Shown one piece after another: positions 11,397 through 23,843 of a stretch of 56,060 nucleotides of DNA. The stretch is from Gloeophyllum trabeum ATCC 11539 (lineage: Eukaryota; Basidiomycota; Agaricomycetes; Gloeophyllales; Gloeophyllaceae): NCBI RefSeq assembly GCF_000344685.1, contig NW_006920415.1:1544824-1600883 (forward strand). Direction: 5' to 3'. Under the pieces are notes generated by a model. The model worked only from the letters and a program-made list of their open reading frames with translations. It ran no database searches and was not told the DNA's origin. Within the stretch, counting starts at the first letter, position 1. The number at the start of each line of letters is the position of its first letter. The translations under genes and the position numbers were made by a program.

Positions 11397-14300
11397 ATGT
11401 GGGCAGCGTACGCGTCGTGGAGCGTCCTGCTCACCCTGTTCACCCCGGCGGTGCGCGCGATTGGACAGGCGACCTGCGTCTCGTTCTCGCCTTCCTCGGC
11501 TTCGTTTGCAGTGGTCAGAAATGGCACCGCTGCAACGATTCTACTCTCGTCTGACGATTGGCCCGGAGTCCAGCGTGCTGCCGGCGACTTCGCGACGGAT
11601 GTGCAGCGCGTGTCTGGTGTACTGCCGACTCTAGCTAACTATACCTCTGGCTCTGGTGCCAACTCGTCTGCACCCATCATTGTTGGGACACTCGGTCATT
11701 CCTCGTTGATCGCGCAGGTCGTGAATAATACCGGACTGGACGTTTCCTCTATTGAAGGCCAGTGGGAGGCCTTCTTGACGAGGGAGGTGCAGAACCCGCT
11801 TCCTGGTATTTCCAGCGCATATGTTCTCATTGGTGCGGACAAGCGAGGGACTATCTATGCGCTGTATGATCACTCTGAACAAATGGGTGCGTCGCACTCA
11901 TGTTCATAGAGCTCCGTACAGGCGGTTGATTTATGTATATCTCAGGCGTTTCTCCTTGGTACTGGTATGACTCATTAACTGAGACGATGGATGGGGCCGA
12001 CAGCACTGATGCTTTCGCAGGTGGGCGGACGTACCCACCACACCCAACTCGGAAATATACTTCGCCTCCTCGGGCTGCCAGCACGGCGCACCGACTGTCA
12101 AGTACCGCGGTATCTTCCTCAACGATGAGGCACCGGCACTAACGAATTGGGCGATTGAGAAGTATACCAATGGTACAGGCTCGGCCGCCACAAACTCCCC
12201 TTTTCAGTCGTCCTTCTACACTAGCCTGTAAGTGATCACCTTGGTTGGGGAGACGTACGTGGAGCTGAAACGTTCCCGCGTAGGTTCGAGTTGCTGCTCA
12301 GATTGAAGGCGAATTATTTGTGGCCCGGTAAGCGATAACGTACTCACATCGCATCATACCGAATAAAGTAACGACTTCTCTTGCACCAGCAATGTGGAGC
12401 AGGTATGCCTGTCGTACTTACTCGACATATCCTCCCTCTGACTGTTTGTAGTGCATTCTACGTCGACGACCCTCTTAACCCCTACTACGCCGACCTGTAC
12501 GGCATTGTAATGGGGACCAGGTGCGCCTGATTGTCGTTGAAACGATGAACGAAGGAGTCTAATGCCCACCCTAGTCACGAAGAACCAATGACGCGCTCCA
12601 CGCCCGTCGAATGGAACATCTACGGAAGCGGCGTGTGGGATTACAGTGTTAACCAACAAGCAATCTACGATTTCTGGGTGCAAGGCGCTGAGAGGTCAAA
12701 GGAGTACGAGACACTGTATACCGTCGGTATGCGAGGTGCCGGTGACGGTGCGTATTTTTCTCTTCCTGCCCCTACGGACAAATGTTTGATAAAGGGACTT
12801 GTCTGCAGAGCCTTTGGCAGAAGGACAAAATATTGAGCTCTTGGAGCAGGTTGTCTCGGACCAGAGGGGTATCCTGGAGACGGTGTTCAATGGAACTGGG
12901 AAGACCATCACGGAAATCCCGCAGACGTGGTGCTTATGTCAGAACACATATCTCATGGGTGAATTCATGTCACTGACTGTTGTGTGCACAGACAAAGAGG
13001 TCCAGGGATACTACGAAGACGGGATGACTGTTCCTGACGATGTCACGCTCATGTGGACGGACGATAAGTAAGCGGATCATCCCTCGCTATCGATAAGCAT
13101 ACATGCTGATCTGTGCAGCTGGGGGAATATCCGACGCTTGCCTACGTCCAGTGAGATGAACAGGACTGGAGGTGCGGGCGTCTACTACCACGTAAGCGAT
13201 ATACCGCTCCGTTCCTTCGACGTCTGACTGTCTTCAACGATATTAGTTTGACTATGTACGTCCATTACGTCTCTCGGTGCAACCCGATAGTTGAATGTCG
13301 CAGGTCGGAGGCCCGCGTAGCTACAAATGGATAACAACTACACAGATATCTAAGGTGAGTCACTCATGCCTTCTCGACCACATTGTTCTTGCTGTCCATT
13401 CCATTTCTTACACCGCGTCAGATCTATGAGCAAATGTCCCTCGCCGTGGATCGAGAAGCCACTCGCATCTGGATCGTCAACGTTGGCGACCTGAAGCCTT
13501 ACGAGCTGAACATCGAGTTCTTCATCACCCTCGGTTATAATTCGTCTGTGTGGAATCCCGACAACCTGGACAGCTTCGTAACAAGATGGGCCGAACGAGA
13601 ATTCGACGTCCCGGCTTCGACGGCTTTACAAGTCACGGGCATGATTGGAAACACCACCAGGATGACTGCAAGGAGGATTCCTGAGTTGATGAACTCTACG
13701 GTCTATACCTTGACGGACTACCGGGAGTGAGTGATCTGTGACATCGAAAAGATCCTTTAAGGGGCTGATCTCCTCTCAAGGGCCGATAACGTGATGTCTG
13801 AGTGCCAAAGCCTTATCCAACAGTCGACGCAGATATACAACTCACTCTCGGCCACATACCAGCCCGCGTTTTATGAGCTTGTGCACCACACGGTCCTCGC
13901 TAGTGCCACTCTCCATCTGATGTGGATCTACGCTGGAGTCAACAACCTAATGGGCTCGCAGGGCCGTTATGCCGTGAACACGTACGCGGATCTTGTGGAA
14001 CAACTGTTTGAACAGGACTACGATTACGAGGATCAATATCATACACTATTGGATGGTGCGTCTCCGGTGCCACACAATCACGTATTGGGTTAATCTGGCG
14101 GGAAATCTCACAGGGAAATGGGATCAGTGAGTGCTGCTGTGATGGCCTGGACACATCTACAAGACCCCTATGTAGCATGATGGATCAAACGCATGTCGGA
14201 TACGTCTTCTGGGACCAGCCAACGACCAACAAGTGTGTCTAGCAGGGTCACGACTTACAGCATGACTAACCGCATAATCTTAGCATGCCCATGATAACTC

Positions 14301-15542
14301 GTATGCAGGCCAGAAAGGAGAATATTGCCGGTGTAATGCGTATTGTGCCAGAAGGCACCATGGGCGCGTGGTACGATTACTCAATATCCTCCCGGAGGAT
14401 CTACCTTTTAACGCGCTGGTGCACAGGCCTGGCGATAACAAATACAATTGCGCCAACTGCCCTATAACCCTAGATCCGTACATGCCGTTCGGGAACCGGT
14501 ACGTCGACATTGGCGCAGGCGGCCCGGCACCGTTCAGCTGGAGGGCCAGCACGAATGCATCCTGGCTCAACGTGAGCACCACGTCGGGGTCTATCGACAC
14601 GAACAACTCGGAGACACGCGTGTATGTCAGCGCCAACTGGAGCCAGGTCAGCGGGGTCCAGTACGGCGCGGTCACTTTCAGGGCGACGACGCCCAATCCA
14701 CCCAACCCGGGACAGACTGTGCTATCTCAATCGGTGTACTTCGTCGCTAATAACACTTCACCTGCCGCCGGGTTCTCAGGTTGGCGACCGCCCTTTTCTT
14801 CGCAGATATGGGAGGTAGACTGACCTCAGTGATTGGCTGTAGGGTTCGTGGAGGGAGACGGAGGCATCTCTATCGAAGCAGCTCATACGTCCCGGAACAC
14901 GTCCGTAGCAGGCATCACCTGGAAGGAGATTCCGAACTACGGCAGGACCATCTCGGGCGTGACCCCTTGGCCGCGTACCGGCGACAACGGCGGTAACTTC
15001 ACCGCAGGCACTGGGCCCAGCATGTGAGTCTAAGCACTGCGGGAACTGCATTGCATATCGTGAGTTGGGCTCGCTAATCGTTCGTCGCTATCTTCAGTGA
15101 GTATGACTTCTATAACTTCAATACCATCAGCCAAACCGGACGTGTCACTGTGACGACGTACGTCTCGCCATCACTGAACGCGAACGGCGACGATCGCCCG
15201 CTGGGTTTTGCCATCGGTATAGACAATGGGACGGTGCAGTCGGAGTACTTTGTCCCATATGCGACGCCAGGGCAGCTGCCGCCTCAATGGGACGGCCTCG
15301 GCGGCTGGGTAGCGGACGCGATCATTCCGGTGGCGACGACCTTCACGATCGCACCTGGTGCCCATACTCTGAAGGTCAGTTCGGTAGAGCGTTGCCTGTT
15401 GATAGCCATTGATTACTGATTTCCTTTACCGGTGCAGATTTGGATGATCGAGCCCGCCGTCGTGGTCCAAAAGATTGTCATTAATACTGGAGGACTGCGG
15501 TACAGCTATCTCGGTCCTCCGCAGAGTGTCACGGTTGAGTAG
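11397..15542 (+). CDS. GH115 xylan alpha-1,2-glucuronidase, copy 1
   Basis: Twenty-one exons (20 introns of 48-74 nt) sum to 3006 nt, or 1001 residues, which is a full GH115 length. Residues 1-21 are a signal peptide ending AVRA, so the enzyme is secreted. Family hallmarks occur in order: GVSPWYWWADVP (about 164-175), [25 protein letters not shown], a GTSHEEPM segment, YYHFDYVGGPRSYKW (about 429-443), and the C-terminal beta domain ending VVVQKIVIN...YLGPPQS. GH115 enzymes release (4-O-methyl)glucuronic acid from internal and terminal xylose of glucuronoxylan. Exon ends are 11886, 11964, 12227, 12327, 12402, 12520, 12747, 12937, 13067, 13191, 13255, 13354, 13726, 14055, 14126, 14232, 14370, 14779, 15023, 15374 and 15542. 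Exon 11 is only 9 nt. Intron 5 (12403-12451) is absent from copy 2. A Cys-containing loop after WPGDNKYNC is six residues shorter than in copy 2. Many NxS/T sites are visible. Confidence 0.92.
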
Positions 15543-16124
15543 CTCGGATGAAGGTTCATATATATTCTTCCCACGTTCTTTAACTTTCATTCTATTCGGA
15601 CAACCGCCGTATACCCGTAGTGTTCAGACGCAGTGCGGACAATGTGCGTCGCTGCCGCTCGTTTTCTTTGATTGTTCTGGCACCGACTATATGTTTGTCT
15701 GTTACTAAGTATACCCAGCTGGCATGCATCACGGTCCTTCTTTATACCCTGAGCGCAAAGGTCCAGAAGCTGATTCGCGCGTTTCTGCTTGAACTGATCA
15801 TGAGCTCATAGCTGCTCATAGCCACATAAACCTAAGTGGACAGTATACATACTATATGAGGTAGGCACCGTCGTGACCCGGGCTTGTTCTTCCGAGTGTT
15901 GTTACATGTCTATGTCGCGCTGCGATACTGACGCCCTGTGTAGCGGTGAGCTAATAACAAAGCTAATTATAGCTAGTTTCCGCCATTGCCCGTCTGACTC
16001 TCAAGCGCTAACTTTACCCTGAATCTTCACCTGTCTTCGCACCGTTCTCCCTGTTATTTCATTCTTGCGAGCTTCAGACTTGTCTTCTGACCGCGTCGCG
16101 GCGTTGCGGAATATTTGGACCCCT
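15543..16124. other. Intergenic between the GH115 copies
   Basis: Only about 780 bp separates the two GH115 coding regions. No other gene is seen here; the right half carries the GH115-2 promoter. Confidence 0.5.
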
Positions 16125-16131
16125 TATAAAA
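16125..16131 (+). promoter_or_regulatory. TATA box of GH115-2
   Basis: TATAAAA lies 200 nt upstream of the GH115-2 ATG in an otherwise GC-rich stretch. I see no equivalent at the same distance from GH115-1, so the two copies may differ in promoter strength. Confidence 0.45.
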
Positions 16132-16324
16132 CGACCCTCCGGTCTGCAGCCTCACCGAAGTATAAGCCCCGAAATTTATCCATGGACACAGAAGCCAGGG
16201 CGAGCTGATCACGAGCATGCTCGGGGATACTTCGACGAGCAGCAGCGGTCCGCTGCCGCGGTCATATTTCAGTGAGTGGGTGCAAGATCGTACACGGACA
16301 CCGTCCTAGTCCTCGTCCTTCACG

Positions 16325-19300
16325 ATGTGGGCAGCGTACGCGTCTTGGTGCGTCCTGCTCACCCTGCTCACCCCCGCCGTTCGTGCGATTGGACAGGCGA
16401 CCTGCGTCTCGTTCTCGCCATCCTCAGCGTCTTCCGGAGTGACGTCGTTTGCGGTCGTCAGCAGTGGCCGCGCTGCACCCCTCCTGCTCTCGTCTGATGA
16501 ATGGCCGGGCGTCCAACGTGCCGCGGGCGACTTTGCGGCGGACGTCCAGCGCGTAACTGGTATATTGCCTACCCTAGCCAACTTCACGTCTGCCTCTGGC
16601 TCAGGGAGCGGTAGTGGGAGCAGTGCGCTTGCACCCATCATAGTCGGAACTCTGGGCCAGTCTTCGCTGATCGCACAGGTTGTGAATAATACCGGACTGG
16701 ACGTATCCTCGATTGAGGGACAGTGGGAGGCGTTCTTGACGAGGGAGGTGCAGAACCCGCTTCCTGGTATCTCCAGCGCGTATGTGATGATCGGCGCGGA
16801 CAAGAGGGGGACTATTTACGCGTTGTACGATCACTCTGAGCAGATGGGTGCGTCGCAATCACTGTATTAGCGCTCCGTACAGCCAGTTGATAGGATGTGT
16901 ATCTCAGGCGTTTCTCCCTGGTACTGGTACGAAGCGTCCACTGAGAGTAAAGGTGGGGCGGCAGTACTCATACTTTCACAGGTGGGCGGACGTACCTACC
17001 ACGCGCAACTCGGAAATATACTTCGCCTCCTCTGGCTGCCAGCATGGCGCACCGACAGTCAAGTACCGCGGTATCTTCCTCAATGACGAGGCCCCAGCAC
17101 TGATGAACTGGGCTATGGAGAAATATACCAATGGAACGGGCTCTGCTGCGACTAACTCGCCCCTGCAGTCACCCTATTATACAGGCTTGTGAGTGACTAC
17201 TCTGTTTGGGTGACTCTGATGGGGCTGCAACGGCTGCCGTGTAGGTTTGAGTTGCTGCTCAGACTGAAGGCGAATTATTTGTGGCCTGGTAAGACGGGAG
17301 GTATTCATATCAAAATGTGCTGAATGTAACACGTTCCCTTCCACTAGCAATGTGGAGCAGCGCATTCTACGTTGACGATCCTCTTAACCCGTACTATGCC
17401 GACCTGTACGGCATTGTGATGGGAACTAGGTGCGTTTCTTTGTCATTATCAAGGGGCAGGAGTGTAATGCCCATCCTAGTCACGAAGAACCAATGACGCG
17501 CTCCACCCCCGTCGAGTGGGACATCTACGGGACTGGCCCATGGGACTACAGCGTCAACCAGCAGGCGATATACAATTTCTGGGTGCAAGGCGCTGAGAGG
17601 TCAAGAAACTACGAGACGTTGTACACCGTTGGCATGCGAGGCGCTGGTGACTGTGCGCGTCTTGCCATTTATCATGTGAAGACGGATGTATTAATGAGGG
17701 AACATGGCTGCAGTGCCTTTGGCGGAAGGACAAAACATTCAGCTATTGGAGCAAGTTGTCTCGGATCAGAGGGGCATTCTGGAGAACGTGTTCAACGGAA
17801 CTGGGAAGACCATCACAGAAATTCCGCAAATGTGGTGCTTATGTCGGTACCCGATTATGCTCATTAGGATTATATCTCTGACTGCTATGTGATAGACAAA
17901 GAAGTCCAAGGATACTACGAAGACGGCATGACTGTCCCTGACGATATCACGCTAATGTGGACCGACGACAAGTAAGCGATCCCTTGGTGACATCGGATGT
18001 GTATTGGGCGCTGATCTGTATGTAGTTGGGGAAATATCCGGCGTTTCCCTTTATCTAGTGAGATGAACAGGACTGGCGGTGCTGGTGTCTACTATCACGT
18101 AAGCGGCATGTTACCCTCTCAGTTCATCTCTGATCCCGTGAGCCAATGCTAGTTTGACTATGTAAGTCTGTTACATTTCTCAGTATGACATAGTATAGAC
18201 GGATGGCACAGGTTGGAGACCCCCGTAACTTCAAGTGGATAACGACTACGCAAATAGCTAAGGTGAGCTGATCTCGGGTACTCATCCACCATCATTCCTC
18301 ATACTGCATTAGACCTACGAAGAAATGTCCCTGGCCGTGGACCGTGAAGCCACCCGTATTTGGATTGTCAACGTCGGCGACATGAAGCCCTACGAGATGG
18401 ATATCGAGTTCTTCATTACCCTCGGCTGGAACTCGTCCGTGTGGAACCTTGATAATCTGGACAGCTTCGTGACGAGCTGGGCTGAGCGGGAGTTCGACGT
18501 GCCAACTTCAACAGCTCTTCAGATTACTGGTATCATCGGGAACTACACGAGGATGAACGCGAGAAGGACGCCGGAGTTGATGAACTCCACGGTGTATACA
18601 CTGACTGACTACCGGGAGTGAGTGATACAAGAGGGGGTTCTTTGCGGTACTTGATCGTCGTCTTCAGGGCCGATACGGTGTTGTCTGAGTGGCAAAGCCT
18701 TGTCCAACAGTCGACACAGATATACAATTCGCTCCCGGCCGCATATCAGCCCGCGTTCTACGAGCTTGTGCATCACACGGTCCTCGCTAGCGCTAACCTC
18801 AACGCGATGTGGATCTACGCTGGAGTCAACAACCTGATGGGCTCCCAAGGCCGTTACGCGGTGAACAACTACGCAGACCTTGTGCAAGAGCTGTTCGAGC
18901 AGGACTATGAGTACGAGTATCAATATCATACATTATTAGATGGTGCGTTTTCCCGTGCAACGTTGACAACCATGGGTTTATCTGAGGCTAAATTTTATAG
19001 GGAAATGGGATCAGTAAGTATCCGTTGTGATAGTCCGGCGGATGCATCCTAACCCTGTTTAGCATGATGGATCAAACACACGTTGTATACGTCTATTGGC
19101 AAGAGCCAACGACCAACACGTGAGGCCACCAGCATTGAGAGATTAGAAAACAAAACACACTGACCGTTCCGTCGTAGGATGCCCATGGTGACCCGGATGC
19201 AAACTAAAAAGCAGAATATCGCCGGCGTGATGCGCGTTGTTCCAGAAGGGACCTTGGGCGTTTGGTACGGCCCATATACTCCCCCGGAGGCTTAGATTAA

Positions 19301-20436
19301 CGCGCTCGTCCGCAGGCCCGGCGACAACCAATACAACTGTGCTCAGGGTTACAGCTGCCCCAACCCGACCATGACCCTGGATCCGTACATCCCGGTCGGA
19401 AACCGGTACATCGACATTGGCGCGGGTGGCCCAGCGCCGTTCAGCTGGACAGCTAGCACAAATGTATCATGGCTCAATGTGAGCACCACATCGGGATATA
19501 TCGACAGCAATAACTTGGAGACGCGCGTATATATCACCGCGGATTGGAGCCAAGTCAGCGGGCTCGAATACGGGATGGTAACGTTCAATGCAACGACACC
19601 AAATCCGCCCACCCCGGGACAGACCGTGCTATCCCAGCCGGTGTACTTCATGGCCAATAACACTTCGCCAACGTCTGGGTTCTCAGGTCGGCGTCCTCCG
19701 TATCGGAAGATATGACAGGTAGCTTAACTTGCGTGATTTACTGCAGGGTTCGTAGAGGGGGACGGAGGCATATCGATCGAAGCAGCTCATACCTCTCGGA
19801 ACACGTCTGTCGCGGGCATCACCTGGACGGAGATCCCGAACTACGGCAAGACCGTCTCGGGCGTCACTCCTTGGCCGCGCACGGGCGACAACGGCGGCAA
19901 CTTCACCGCTGGCACTGGCCCCAGCATGTGAGTCCAACTACTGCTAGAATTGTGCGGTACATCGTTAATTGTCGCTCTTCCTAGCGAGTATGACTTCTAC
20001 AACTTCAACACCATCGGCCAAGCCGGGAACGTCACTGTGACGACGTACGTCTCGCCCTCGCTGAACGCGAACGGCGACGACCGACCGCTGGGCTTCGCCA
20101 TCGGTATAGACGACGCCACACCTCAGTCGGAGTACTTCGTCCCGTACGCGACGCCAGGCCAGCTACCGCCGCAATGGGACGGCGTCGGCGGCTGGGTAGC
20201 GGATGCAATTATTTCGGTGCCGACGAACTTCACGATCGCACCTGGTGCGCATACGCTGAAGGTTAGTTGGTATTATGCTGTCTCTTCATCTCGGCTACTG
20301 ATTTAGTCCTGCTTCTCCTTTCTTCTTGCCGTAGATCTGGATGATCGAGCCTGCAGTTGTGGTCCAAAAGATTGTAATCGACACTGGAGGTGTACGACCG
20401 AGCTATCTCGGTCCTCCTGAGAGTATTACAGTTTAG
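16325..20436 (+). CDS. GH115 xylan alpha-1,2-glucuronidase, copy 2
   Basis: Twenty exons sum to 3054 nt, or 1017 residues. The domains and secretion signal are the same as in copy 1. Motifs include [25 protein letters not shown] and [15 protein letters not shown], and the C-terminus ends [12 protein letters not shown]...YLGPPES. Exon ends are 16847, 16926, 17188, 17288, 17429, 17652, 17842, 17971, 18098, 18161, 18262, 18617, 18942, 19013, 19119, 19264, 19686, 19927, 20261 and 20436. Nearly all exon sizes equal those of copy 1. The exceptions are exon 1 (a longer Ser/Gly linker), exon 5 (equal to copy-1 exons 5+6 fused), exon 17 (18 nt longer) and the last exon (3 nt shorter). An in-frame TAG at 19293-19295 lies inside a 51-nt intron. 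The active-site neighbourhood differs from copy 1 at VGDPRNF versus VGGPRSY, which could change substrate preference. Both copies look intact. Confidence 0.92.
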
Positions 20437-20593
20437 GGGATGGAGTGGGCATGTAAAATATGTTGAATTTACATGACCTGGGGAGACTCGATTTGTGCTC
20501 AATCTGCGTCTCAGGTGGATGAGAACTAGGTGACCGAACCCTTCCTGAAGCAAATTACTGCTATTTGCGGAACGTAAGGCGGTGCGCCACTTT

Positions 20594-20930
20594 CGAGGCG
20601 CGAGATGGCCTCCGGACAAGAACAATCCATAGCACCTGTGGCAGGGCTTGGATTGACTCAAAAATTTGTACATGGGGTTTTCAATATAGAAAATGTGGTA
20701 GCGAAGGAACAGCGACATCCGGCCCATGAGATGTCCGTAGACTAAGGGTGCTGTGGAGGCATTGTAGGAACAGTAGCCGGTCCATTAAAGGGGGAGAAAG
20801 TGTCACATCCATTGAATACTTCGTACACAGACTCAATGTATGTACGGAATGTCGAATTAAATCGGCGAAGCCCAAATAATGTACACTGACTGTGTGACAT
20901 GCCAGTTACTCCTCCTGGACAGTCATTTAG
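20594..20930 (+). repeat. Left arm of 337-bp inverted repeat
   Basis: Reverse complement of 21298-21634, equal in length, with one mismatch that I could find. Both arms contain the same accidental 64-codon ORF in mirror orientation (20681-20875 minus, 21353-21547 plus), which confirms identity over at least that part. Confidence 0.88.
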
Positions 20931-21297
20931 GTGCAGAGCTTCTCAGAATTTGTAGGGTCTCATAAATTTACAAAATGCTCTAAGATGACTTTTCAGGATC
21001 ATATTGAACCAGATAAAAAATCACTGTTCCCCCAAAGCCAACGGTGCCCGACTTATTCCCGAAGGAGGCACGACGCGTCCAGATACCGTGACGTCACGAG
21101 ATAAATGAGTTCCCACGAGCGCGCCAGCGCGTCTCGGGCAGGGCTCGGGCACAGTTCTCGAGTCTCTCAATCGTTCGCTCCGTCCCCAGACTGCTTTATG
21201 AATACTGCCCGTACGTAGACATATACGAATAAATTTTGAGTAACCCGGTATGAATTTACGAGACCCCTACAAATTCTGAGAAGCTCTGCACCTTTAG

Positions 21298-21634
21298 CTA
21301 AATGACTGTCCAGGAGGAGTAACTGGCATGTCACACAGTCAGTGTACATTATTTGGGCTTCGCCGATTTAATTCGACATTCCGTACATACATTGAGTCTG
21401 TGTACGAAGTATTCAATGGATGTGACACTTTCTCCCCCTTTAATGGACCGGCTACTGTTCCTACAATGCCTCCACAGCACCCTTAGTCTACGGACATCTC
21501 ATGGGCCGGATGTCGCTGTTCCTTCGCTACCACATTTTCTATATTGAAAACCCCATGTACAAATTTTTGAGTCAATCCAAGCCCTGCCACAGGTGCTATG
21601 GATTTTTCTTGTCCGGAGGCCATCTCGCGCCTCG
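21298..21634 (-). repeat. Right arm of 337-bp inverted repeat
   Basis: Partner of 20594-20930. Beyond its inner edge the similarity continues for about 40 bp with a 6-bp indel and several substitutions, so the original arms were longer and have begun to diverge. Confidence 0.88.
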
Positions 21635-21856
21635 GCCTTACGTTCCGCAAATAGCAATAATTACACATACAGATAGATCGTTTGTGACAGAACGACTATA
21701 TCATAGTATATGTCTGTGAATCCACTCGTCAGACCTCAAAAACGCGATCAGTTCACGGTAACGAATATTATTTAAATAGTACGGACGAGTCGGTATTCCC
21801 AGTAATCTGCCTTCATTAGACTACACCGTAACTACAATACCATCCATAACACCCAT

Positions 21857-23614
21857 TCACTCAAGTGCACGCAAAAGCACCCTCAACTCATCCTCGCCCA
21901 GGCCCCACCGCTCGCCATCCCGTCCCTCCCGCTCAAGATACTTCCTCAGCTTCTTCTTTTCCTCCTCCTCGAACCCGCCCCCGCACGACATCACGTACGT
22001 GGTCAGCAGCCGCACGACCTTCTCCTCGAAGTCCGCGTCGCCCTCGTTCTCGCCGTCTTCTCCGTGTGGTACCGGTGACACCAGTGCGTTGATGAGCGCG
22101 GGGAGGAGGGCCTTGCTGCGCAGGGCGGTGAGCGTGGGCGGGGAGGTGTTGAGTGCGGAGGGGTCCGCTTGGAGGGCGGCGTGTGAGTTGGGGTGGACGG
22201 GCGCGGAGGGGGTGTCGGGGGTGTGGAGGTTCGGGTTGGGTGTGGACGAGGAGGTGGACGATGATGAGTGGAGAGTCAGGGCAGTGGAGGCGGATGATGT
22301 TGAGCTTGTCGGGAGTTGAGACGGACTCGTAGTTTGAACCTGGGGTTCGAGCTGGGGTTGGGGCGCAGGTGCTTGTGCTTGTGTTTGTGCATGTGCCGAC
22401 TCATTGGGAATGAGCAGGGCATTGATCAGAAACGCCGTTTTCCTGCGAACAGTAATATCTGAATCTAACCGGTAAACCCATCAGCACAGCCGCCGCGAGC
22501 AACACTCAACCTACGCACCTTCGAGCGCACTCCGCAGCACCTCCCACCCGCCCGCCTCCTCCAACTGACGCACCGCGCTCGCATTATGCTTGAGGATCCC
22601 CGAGAGCGCGTACACGGCCTTTGACCTTGTCTGCGCGGGCACGCTCGGCGCGAGGAAGGACAGGATCGTGGGGAGTGGCGACATCGCGAGGAAGACGTTC
22701 TGCGCGGCGGGGTTGTTCTGCACGGCGGTGCCGATCACCCAGAGGACTTGGCGCTTTATCTCGTCGGTCGACCCGGGGGAGGTGAGGAGGTCGTGCAAGG
22801 GTTGCCACATTTTCAGCTTTTCGAGATCTAGGGAGCGAGGGGGTAAATGTGGGTATGATACGTATTGGGAGGAGACAACGGGGTCAGTGTTGTGCAAGTC
22901 AAGGGCATGTCAATGACGTCGACGACCGGTGGGGGACTGCACTGGTCGTTGGCTCGGACACCCGCGACTATCACAAGCTGGCTCATGACTAGCCCATCAT
23001 ATCTTCAGTGAGGCAGAGGCTCGGTGAACAATGCAGGACTCGACTGTTTCAATTCACAATCTCAAGGGATCACTGCAGTTCTTTAGCTTGATTCTGTCCT
23101 CAACGATGCTACGAAGGGATGGCCACGAGCCTTCCTCCGGATGAAGGTCCGACAAAGCGCGACCGCGGCCAGGAGAATTCTGCCATTAGCGATATTACTG
23201 CAGCCAGCCATCGGGGAGGCCTTGAGAACAACAAACCCAGAACAACAGGACTTGCTGTGTGACCTGTCCGACCGGACAACACTGGCCCCTGGTTCTGCAG
23301 TAACTCACCATTCGCATTGTCAATACTCTCAATCAACTAGACAACCACAACGTGCGTCAGCCAAAATCGAATTACAAGAGAAATGTAATCCCATATACCA
23401 TCTCGAAATCATCCAAAGCCTGCACCCGTTCCTCCTCACTCCGCCCCTCGTCCACCGCCACCGCCAGCTTCTCCTTCATCTGCTCCGCGTCGGGCTTCCC
23501 CAGGATCATGTCGATAATCTCTGGGTCGAGTTTCTTTGGTTCTGGGCGCGGTGCGGAGCCATCTTGCGATGGTGCGCCGGCATGCTCGATACTCCAGCGT
23601 AAAAGGGACTGCAT
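21857..23614 (-). CDS. FES1: Hsp70 nucleotide exchange factor FES1
   Basis: Exons 23614-23399, 23336-23309, 22827-22519 and 22464-21857 encode 386 residues. The N-terminus ([12 protein letters not shown], then [20 protein letters not shown]) and the armadillo-type helices are those of Fes1/HspBP1: [55 protein letters not shown] and [19 protein letters not shown]. This cytosolic factor promotes ADP release from Hsp70 and supports folding and clearance of misfolded clients. About 90 residues of Gln/Pro/Ser/Thr-rich low complexity are inserted before the last helices, making it longer than the yeast protein (about 290 residues). Intron 2 (22828-23308) is 481 nt, far above the 50-70 nt norm of this window; the others are 62 and 54 nt. 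The 3' end faces the foldback element. Confidence 0.88.
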
Positions 23615-23843
23615 TTTGAGTTATTCGTTGGTTCGTGGTCGTACGCAGATGATACAGCAGAGAGACAAAAGAAAAGATGTTATCGATACAGCAGGATGGG
23701 GGATAAAGTAAAGATACAAGAGCAAGAAAGACTGGAAGTGGAGAGGTGTATATTATGCAGCCTTCAGAGGAAGGTGCTCGAATGAAGTAGATATTGCGTC
23801 CCGATTTGGAAATACATATTATCCAAATCAGGCAACGCTTTGG

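Larger units (their letters stand above)
20554..21664. mobile_element. Foldback/MITE-like element with long inverted arms
   Basis: An inverted repeat spans about 1.1 kb. Its outer ends share GCTATTTGCGGAACGTAAGG (left 20560 on; right complement ending about 21655). The main arms 20594-20930 and 21298-21634 are listed separately. Between arm and outer end the left side carries an extra 13 bp. The central 370 bp have no ORF of note and a GC-rich patch near 21115-21165. No transposase is present. I could not identify a clear target-site duplication, so the superfamily and exact ends are open. It begins 120 bp after the GH115-2 stop and ends about 190 bp from the 3' end of FES1. Confidence 0.7.

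Noticed and set aside
19265..19315. In-frame TAG in GH115 copy 2 and an apparent frameshift at the same place in copy 1
   Set aside because: Both are explained by an intron starting GTACG and ending CAG at the same codon (TG|G) in the two copies; the joined peptide WPGDN is the same.
20681..20875. Conserved 64-codon gene present twice (20681-20875 and 21353-21547)
   Set aside because: The two ORFs are simply the mirror-image arms of the inverted repeat; there is no other sign of coding.
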